A DNA stretch of 64,000 nucleotides from Streptomyces odontomachi (GTDB lineage Bacteria > Actinomycetota > Actinomycetes > Streptomycetales > Streptomycetaceae): positions 1 through 64,000 of the forward strand of contig NZ_JAMJWG010000001.1 in NCBI RefSeq assembly GCF_024435355.1. The letters are read 5' to 3'. Positions 59,202-64,000 of the stretch are shown here, in pieces; positions within the stretch are counted from its first letter, which is position 1, and each line of letters starts with the position of its first letter. Under the pieces are notes generated by a model, which was given only the letters and a program-made list of their open reading frames with translations, had not been told where the DNA came from and ran no database searches. The position numbers were made by a program, and so were the translations under genes.

Positions 59202-59480
59202 CGGGCTGGCGACGCCGGCGACGTCCTGGCCCTGGCGATGCCAGCGCAGCAACGTGGCAGGGCTGACAAAGAAGCTGCTCCAGCGGTCTCTGGGCAGCAG
59301 CCGGGAGAGAGCCGCCAGTATCACCCGCGGTCGCTCGGCTTCGTCTTGGCCGGCCGACTTGGCGCTGCAACACGGCGACCTCGTGCCGCAACACAAGCAG
59401 TTCGACGTCGTTCTCCGGCTGCTCAACAACCGTAGGCCTGCGAGCTTCAACAATTTCCGTACTAGGAGATAGATCCACGA
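59202..59480 (-). pseudogene. N-terminal part of an rve transposase
   Basis: Minus strand: [33 protein letters not shown] and VILAALSRLLPRDRWSSFFV with SPATLLRWHRQGQD, in two frames. It ends at the MITE, so only the first 90 or so residues remain. Confidence 0.65.
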
Positions 59481-59589
59481 CCACCGCATGGACTCCGATC
59501 ACCCTCGCCCAGCCGCGCTCCCGCAGAGATACGACCCAGGTCAACCGAACGAACCGGAGCTTTCACGCGGGACAGCCCCAAAGGCTTTT

Positions 59590-59830
59590 CCCAGGACACC
59601 GGGCCGGACAACCCATGGCCCCAGAGGCTCTCGCGCCTCGGCTCTGCCATCTCGGCTTCCCAACCCGGGCAAGCTGCACAGCCGCGATCCGCCAACTTGT
59701 CCTCCAGGGTCCCCACCCCGGTGATCGCCCGCATGCGCGGCTACAACGACAAGACCACACAACCCGGACCGCCGAAGCAGCAGCCGGAGGGGCCTGGCGT
59801 CACTACGCTCCCGGCCACCACTCACAGTGA
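59590..59830 (+). pseudogene. C-terminal fragment of a tyrosine-recombinase-like gene
   Basis: Plus-strand pieces AGQPMAPEALAPRLCHLGFP, TRASCTAAIRQLVLQ, then in a shifted frame TPVIARMRGYNDKTT, and back to AAAGGAWRHYAPGHHSQ with a stop. The pattern recalls the end of streptomycete site-specific recombinase-like proteins. The final TGA is supplied by the first bases of the adjoining IS5-like end. Confidence 0.45.
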
Positions 59831-59911
59831 GCCTTTTTCAACCTGACGGGGTGGTGGGGTGGTTGGCCGGGTGGGGGTCAGTGCGGAACGCGAGGAAGCT
59901 CCTGGTAGGGG
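59828..59911 (+). mobile_element. Solo right end of the IS5-like element
   Basis: About 84 bases (from TGAGCCTTTTTCAACCTGAC onward to GAAGCTCCTGGTAGG) are nearly identical to the start of the element at 61745-62654, in opposite orientation. It includes the first codons of the transposase and then stops matching. Confidence 0.8.
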
Positions 59912-60157
59912 CCCACTTCGTAGGCGCCGTCGGCGGAGGCGCTGGGCGCCTGACCTGCGGGGTTGCCGCCCTGCGAGGCGTAGGGCGAGGGGGCTGGTCG
60001 GCAGTGCTGACCAGCCCCGTCGGGCCGATACCGCGACGTGAGCCATGTGATGTGACGATCACTCGATAGGCTGATTGGGGGCGCGTGGGCGGGTGGTGTG
60101 GGGGTGCTCTCGGGAAGCCTGTGGGGGTTCTGCAGACTCTTCCCGGAGGGGGACTTC

Positions 60158-60943
60158 ATGGGTTCACGACGGACCTGGGTGGTTGTCGTGGCAGCCGCGC
60201 TCACCGCGCTGGGGGTGGTGAGCACGCCGGCGTCGGCGGCGCCGGCCGCTCCCGGCAAGCAGGTGTTCACCACGCCCGGTGGGCACCGGTTTACCGTGCC
60301 GGAGGGCGTCACCAGCATCCACGTCGTCGCCATCGGTGGCGGCGGCGGTGGCGCCGGCGGCGGTGGCAACAACAAGGGCTCGCTCAGCGGCGGTGGGGGC
60401 GGCGGAGGTGGCGGCGCCGGCGCGGTCTCGTGCGACTTCCGCGTCAAGCCCGGCAACCCCGTCTACGTCGGCGTCGGCCGGGGCGGCCAGGGCGGTCGCG
60501 CCGGGAGCGGCAAGTACAGCAACGGGCAGGCCGGGAGTGCGGCCGAAGTCAGCCAGGTCATGCTCGCCGCCGGCACGGGCAGCCCCCAGTGGGCCCAGGC
60601 CACAGGGGGTCGGCCGGGGAGCGGCGGCGAGGCGTCCGGCAACTGGGAGAGCGGCTACGGCGGCTCCGGCGGGGCGCCTGCGGACGCTGGCTCCTGCCTT
60701 GGCACCAACGTGCACAAAATGACTGGTGAAGGCGGTGAGGTCGGCGGCGAGGGGTTCCGCAACGCACCCGGCTCGGGCGGCTCCGGCGGCGTAGTCACCG
60801 CTCCGCGTGAGCTGTGCCGTGGGGCAGGGTTCGGCGGCTTCGGGGGGAGGGGTGCCGGCAACTCCGGCGGCGACGCCCCCCACCAGTTGCCCGCACGCTC
60901 CGGCTCGGGCGGGAACAACGGGTGCGTGGTGCTGACCTACTGA
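60158..60943 (+). CDS. Secreted glycine-rich protein
   Basis: 261 residues from the ATG at 60158, which follows GGAGGGGGAC. A signal peptide (SRRTWVVVVAAALTALGVVS, cleavage near ASAAP) is followed by KQVFTTPGGHRFTVPEGVTS and IHVVAIGGGGGGAGGGG, the opening of Gly-rich surface domains with long Gly runs. Four Cys are spaced through the mature part (VSCDFRV, GSCLGTN, ELCRGAG, NGCVVLTY), enough for two disulfides, unusual for such a protein. No sortase signal or membrane anchor, so probably released or wall-associated. A structural or adhesive role is possible; function unknown. Confidence 0.75.
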   Translation: MGSRRTWVVVVAAALTALGVVSTPASAAPAAPGKQVFTTPGGHRFTVPEGVTSIHVVAIGGGGGGAGGGGNNKGSLSGGGGGGGGGAGAVSCDFRVKPGNPVYVGVGRGGQGGRAGSGKYSNGQAGSAAEVSQVMLAAGTGSPQWAQATGGRPGSGGEASGNWESGYGGSGGAPADAGSCLGTNVHKMTGEGGEVGGEGFRNAPGSGGSGGVVTAPRELCRGAGFGGFGGRGAGNSGGDAPHQLPARSGSGGNNGCVVLTY

Positions 60944-61079
60944 CGGCCGGCCGCGCCTGACGGCGTCTGGCACGGGAGCGCCCCCGCGGCCCTTGTGCGT
61001 GCGTGGTTCCTCGCGGAACTGCGCGCACGCGCAGGGGCCGTCTGCCTGTCGTGGCCCCCGCCGGGGTCGACGCCCGCCC

Positions 61080-61736
61080 TCAGGCGCCGCCCGCCGGCCG
61101 GGCTCCGCGCAGGAACTGGGTGACCGCGGTGTCGAGGAGGGTGTCGAGGCGGGTGGGGTCGACCATGCCGCCGTTGATCACGGTGGTGATGCCCAGGACG
61201 GTGGCGTAGATGATGATCCCGACGTCCTCCGGGTCGCCGCCCGCCAGTTCGCCCCGCGCCTGGCCGTGCGCGATCAGGTCGCTGATCTGCTCGAACGCCG
61301 CCCCGGCCGCCTCTGCGACCGCCGGGGACGCGCCCGGGCGGTGCTTGCCGGCGGTCATCAGGGCCGTCAGTGCGGCGTTCTCCGTGGCGAAGCGGGCGTA
61401 GGCGCGGGCGAAGGCGTGCAGCCGGGCCGGCAGGTCGCCCCCGCTCTCGCCCTCGTCCCCGCTCCCGTCCCCGCCCTCGTCGTCGATGCCGTCCACCGCC
61501 GCCCGCAGCCGCGCGCCCAGGCGGCGGAAGCCTGACTCGGCGAGGGCGTCCAGCAGGGCGCCGCGGTCGGCGAAGTGGGGGCGCGGGGCGGCGTGGCTCA
61601 CGCCGACGTCGCGCGCCAGGTTCCGCAGCGAGAGCCCCTCGACCCCGTGCGCCCGCAGGCTGCGCTCCGCTGCGTCAAGGAGCTCCGCGCGGAGATTGCC
61701 GTGGTGGTACGGGCGCTTGGCGGGGGCGTCAGGCAT
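61080..61736 (-). CDS. TetR/AcrR-family regulator
   Basis: 218 residues. Opens PYHHGNLRAELLDAAERSLR, with HTH SLRNLARDVGVSHAAPRPHF, close to the group that regulates efflux or acyl-metabolism genes. The C-terminal domain has an Asp/Glu/Gly-rich insertion (about 85-100, DDEGGDGSGDEGESGGD). The IS5-like element inserted nine bases upstream of its start codon, so its native promoter and any divergent target gene are now separated from it. Confidence 0.85.
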   Translation of the reverse strand: MPDAPAKRPYHHGNLRAELLDAAERSLRAHGVEGLSLRNLARDVGVSHAAPRPHFADRGALLDALAESGFRRLGARLRAAVDGIDDEGGDGSGDEGESGGDLPARLHAFARAYARFATENAALTALMTAGKHRPGASPAVAEAAGAAFEQISDLIAHGQARGELAGGDPEDVGIIIYATVLGITTVINGGMVDPTRLDTLLDTAVTQFLRGARPAGGA

Positions 61737-61744
61737 GGGGGCAG

Positions 61745-62654
61745 TGAGCCTTTTTCATCGTGGGGTTGAGGTTGTGGCGATGTGGAGGGTGAGGATGGCT
61801 TGGACGATGGTGGTGATGCGGGTGGTGGAGCATCGGAGTTTTCGCAGGAGTCGCCAGGTTTTGAGGGTGGCTATGGCTTGTTCGACGAAGGCCCGGATCT
61901 TGGCCTGGGAGCGGTTGACGGCCTGCTGGTTCGCGGAGAGGTGTCTCCAGGGTCCGCGGTAGGGGACGCGGACGGTGCCGCCGGCGCCCTGGTAGCCCTT
62001 GTCGGCCCAGCAGGTGACGCCCGCCGCGGTGAGGGGCTGGGGGATGCCGTGGGTGCGGGCGGCGCGGATGTCGTGGACGGCTCCGGGCAGTGCGGGTGAG
62101 ACCCAGATCAAGCGGCCGAGGGAGTCGGCGAGGACCTGGACGTTCATGCCGTGCCGGCGGTGTTTCCCGGAGTAGTAGGGGCGGTCGGCGGCCCTGCGGT
62201 CGATGGGGAGGAGGGTTCCGTCCAGCAGCATGAACCCCTTCCTCACCGCGGTGTGGACGGCGTCGTGGAGGGTGGGGGCGAGGCCGGCCAGGACCTCGAC
62301 CGCTTCACGTATGTAGCGGAAGACGGTGCTGGTGCCGATGCCGAATCCCGCGGCGAGCTGGGCGTAGGTGGGGCCGTTGCGCAGGTGGGCCAGGGCAAGG
62401 AGGGCCTGGCGGCCGGCGGGCAGACGACGCCACCTGCTGCCTATGCGCCGGCGGTGCTCGCGCAGGCGCGCGGCAAGGAACCGCAGGTGCGAACTGGACA
62501 GGTCGAGCCCGGACGGGTAGGCAAGCACGCGGAAGCTCCTGGTGGAATGGGTGATCTTGGTCGTGAACCCTCCTACCAGGAGCTTCCTCACGTTCCGACA
62601 CCGACCCCCACCCGGCCAACCACCCCACCACCCCGTCAGGTTGAAAAAGGCTCA
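61745..62654 (-). mobile_element. IS5-like element, complete
   Basis: About 910 bp with terminal inverted repeats TGAGCCTTTTTCA (61745-61757) and TGAAAAAGGCTCA (62642-62654), a perfect 13-bp pair. One transposase gene fills it and its stop codon lies inside the left repeat. A target duplication could not be read with confidence. Confidence 0.85.
61755..62591 (-). CDS. IS5-family transposase (DDE_4 type)
   Basis: 278 residues. N-terminal HTH region (ALAHLRNGPTYAQLAAGFGI, GTSTVFRYIREAVEVL); catalytic core with Asp in MLLDGTLLPIDR, GKHRRHGMNVQVLAD, Asp in WADKGYQGAG and Glu in AFVEQAIATLKTW. It appears intact, so the element may still be mobile. The start GTG at 62589-62591 is uncertain; a GTG about 20 codons later is possible. 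Confidence 0.88.
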   Translation of the reverse strand: MRKLLVGGFTTKITHSTRSFRVLAYPSGLDLSSSHLRFLAARLREHRRRIGSRWRRLPAGRQALLALAHLRNGPTYAQLAAGFGIGTSTVFRYIREAVEVLAGLAPTLHDAVHTAVRKGFMLLDGTLLPIDRRAADRPYYSGKHRRHGMNVQVLADSLGRLIWVSPALPGAVHDIRAARTHGIPQPLTAAGVTCWADKGYQGAGGTVRVPYRGPWRHLSANQQAVNRSQAKIRAFVEQAIATLKTWRLLRKLRCSTTRITTIVQAILTLHIATTSTPR

Positions 62655-62710
62655 GTGACCACACTCCGACACAATCCGAGGAATACCGCCAGTGCTCTGA
62701 GTCATCTCTC

Positions 62711-64000
62711 TCAAGATCGCTTCACCCGTCCTCGAATCGCGAGCGCCGCGAGACCCAGTAAGAGCGGCTCGGTGAAGCGGGAGGCCATCTCGATCCACGT
62801 GCCTGCATCGGTGAGATTTTGACCGCTTGAACGGAAGACGACGGAGTTCAACACGAGCTGACTGGCCTGCTCCGCCCGCTCGGCTGTCCATCGGTCAGCG
62901 AGGGGCATAGCCAGGCGTGGCTCGGATACGTCGATCTCGGTGTCTGCCTGAACAGCATGCACGGCCAGATACTGCGGTTGGTCGTCAGGCAATCCCCATC
63001 CCATGATCAGCAGGACAGTCGCCGTCATAGCCACCATGAGCCAGCTCAGGGCCCGAGATGCCCGTAGCCCGTAGCCTGACACCACCCAATAGGCGTGGAG
63101 CAATCCGCGCTCGGCGCGAGGGGTTTCTGGATCGCGGCGTCGCATCTCCATTTCTCCGTAATAGAAATCCGCTGCACCTGGTTCATGTAGAGAATCTTCG
63201 AGTGCTTTGCGCAGTTTCCGGTAGGCAGTCGCAACGTCGGCCGGCGCAGCGACCCCTTCCCCTGAAGTGTGGAGAGGATGCTGTTTCCATCCTCTGCGAT
63301 TGAGCTCACCGTGCATGGGCGCAGCCCGCCAATAGTGTTCCTCGGCGAGGACTCGACGCCGTGTCCAGCGGCGCACGGGGAACCAGGCACGTCCCAGGGT
63401 GGTACCTGCCGGCGGTACATCAAACCGACACCGGCCGATCAAGGATATTTGATCCAGGTGATAGGCGCCGACCAGCGTGCACGAGCTCAGGTCGATGTCT
63501 CTCAGTACCAGAAGCGACGTGTCCACGCCGCTCAGATCGACGATCCTGACGAGGCCCTCCCCGTTCACCTGCTGACCCCCAGCCACAGAAGCAAGTTTCC
63601 CGGTAAAGGGCACGGGGTGGGTGGCGATCGTCACGGGCTGGGACAACCGGGCATCCGCGAAATCCACTGTGGCTTGGCGTAACCAGAAAACGGATGTCTC
63701 CCTGAGATGGATTCCGCGAGCGTCCATTCCCGGCGCTGCGATTTTTATTCGGATCGGACTGTGGAATGTTGTGCGCACCAGGTGAACCCGACTCGCACAC
63801 GCAAACGGCCCTGTCCACTTTCCATAGAATGCGGCCCGGTTGAACCGCGCGTCTTGATAGAACCTCGCTCCGCCGAATACGGAGTTCCCCTCAAAATGCA
63901 CCCGGGAGAATAATGCCTCACCGTTGAACCGGACGCCATCAAAGCGGGCTTCGCCGTCGAACCTTGCTTCACCGAAGCGGGCCATCCCGTCGAACGTGGC
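62711..64000 (-). CDS. Pentapeptide-repeat membrane protein, cut by the window edge
   Basis: The frame is open to base 64000, so the start lies outside; the first ATG inside is at 63983-63985. The N-terminal part has pentapeptide repeats of the A(D/N/R)F type (ARFDGVRFNGEALFSRVHFE, GARFYQDARFN), which form a square beta-helix. A middle section (about 200-290) is non-repetitive. Two C-terminal hydrophobic segments (ALSWLMVAMTATVLLIMGWG, FTEPLLLGLAALAIRG) place it in the membrane with about 95 residues between them. This architecture is known in actinobacteria without assigned function; potassium-channel-like topology has been noted for relatives, but no selectivity motif is visible. Confidence 0.8.
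   Translation of the reverse strand, partial: ATFDGMARFGEARFDGEARFDGVRFNGEALFSRVHFEGNSVFGGARFYQDARFNRAAFYGKWTGPFACASRVHLVRTTFHSPIRIKIAAPGMDARGIHLRETSVFWLRQATVDFADARLSQPVTIATHPVPFTGKLASVAGGQQVNGEGLVRIVDLSGVDTSLLVLRDIDLSSCTLVGAYHLDQISLIGRCRFDVPPAGTTLGRAWFPVRRWTRRRVLAEEHYWRAAPMHGELNRRGWKQHPLHTSGEGVAAPADVATAYRKLRKALEDSLHEPGAADFYYGEMEMRRRDPETPRAERGLLHAYWVVSGYGLRASRALSWLMVAMTATVLLIMGWGLPDDQPQYLAVHAVQADTEIDVSEPRLAMPLADRWTAERAEQASQLVLNSVVFRSSGQNLTDAGTWIEMASRFTEPLLLGLAALAIRGRVKRS

Overview
The window reads as Streptomyces (or a close relative): very high G+C, strong GC3 coding bias, many GTG starts and GTGA/ATGA overlaps, large LacI/TetR/LysR/XRE/BlaI regulator content, secreted hydrolases, and an LAxTG-type sortase signal. 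It looks like accessory, chromosome-arm DNA: about 40 intact genes are interleaved with many broken genes, insertion-sequence remains, a phage strip and a tRNA-derived attachment-site fragment. All assignments are by eye from the sequence.

Layout. 0-5 kb: a pyruvate-phosphate-dikinase-like phosphotransferase (cut by the window edge), a possible 54-residue peptide and a large unknown protein ending in a cyclophilin domain; this cassette has no function I recognise. 5-7 kb: nested IS copies. 7.2-14.6 kb: a complete four-gene vWA-MoxR-VMAP type conflict system (trypco1, trypsin-VMAP, MoxR AAA+ ATPase, vWA-Ser/Thr kinase-TPR). After an IS scar, 15.7-18.9 kb holds a second system of the same broad class (trypco2 plus trypsin-NACHT-multi-TM), followed by a DUF6801-like LADTG cell-wall protein. 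Both are translationally coupled operons with a protease guarded by NTPases, arranged as expected for regulated immunity or programmed response modules.

20-25.6 kb: tRNA-Pro(UGG)-like 3' fragment with a cluster of GCTCCCA/TGGGAGC repeats, decayed transposase and membrane-protein genes, an intact glutathione-independent formaldehyde-dehydrogenase-like enzyme, and a dead IS701-type element with 109-bp terminal inverted repeats. 25.6-28.5 kb: two divergent secreted esterases, one depolymerase-like and one of the cutinase/PETase fold family, each preceded by a LacI-type operator-like site. 29-42.3 kb: ordinary metabolic and regulatory genes (TetR/ferredoxin-MBL pair, GH27 alpha-galactosidase, RibD-type reductase, NAD-epimerase, LysR-controlled diaminopropionate ammonia-lyase plus LysE exporter, SDR, XRE regulator) mixed with gene fragments.

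42.6-50.5 kb: a LacI repressor diverging from a six-gene catabolic operon (FAD dehydrogenase, Zn-alcohol dehydrogenase, MHS-type transporter, TIM-barrel isomerase, DUF993 protein, SDR) with two similar AACGTT-centred operators; the substrate cannot be read from sequence. 50.5-52.1 kb: phage relics. 52.2-57.7 kb: an HTH-ClpN-ClpX-zinc-finger protein, remains of a metal-resistance locus, an intact BlaI/M56 pair whose putative operator is repeated upstream of a methyltransferase gene, and a DUF318-type permease. 57.8-64 kb: broken transporter genes, a MITE, a recombinase relic, a Gly-rich secreted protein and a TetR gene bracketed by oppositely oriented ends of one IS5-like element, and a pentapeptide-repeat membrane protein running off the window.
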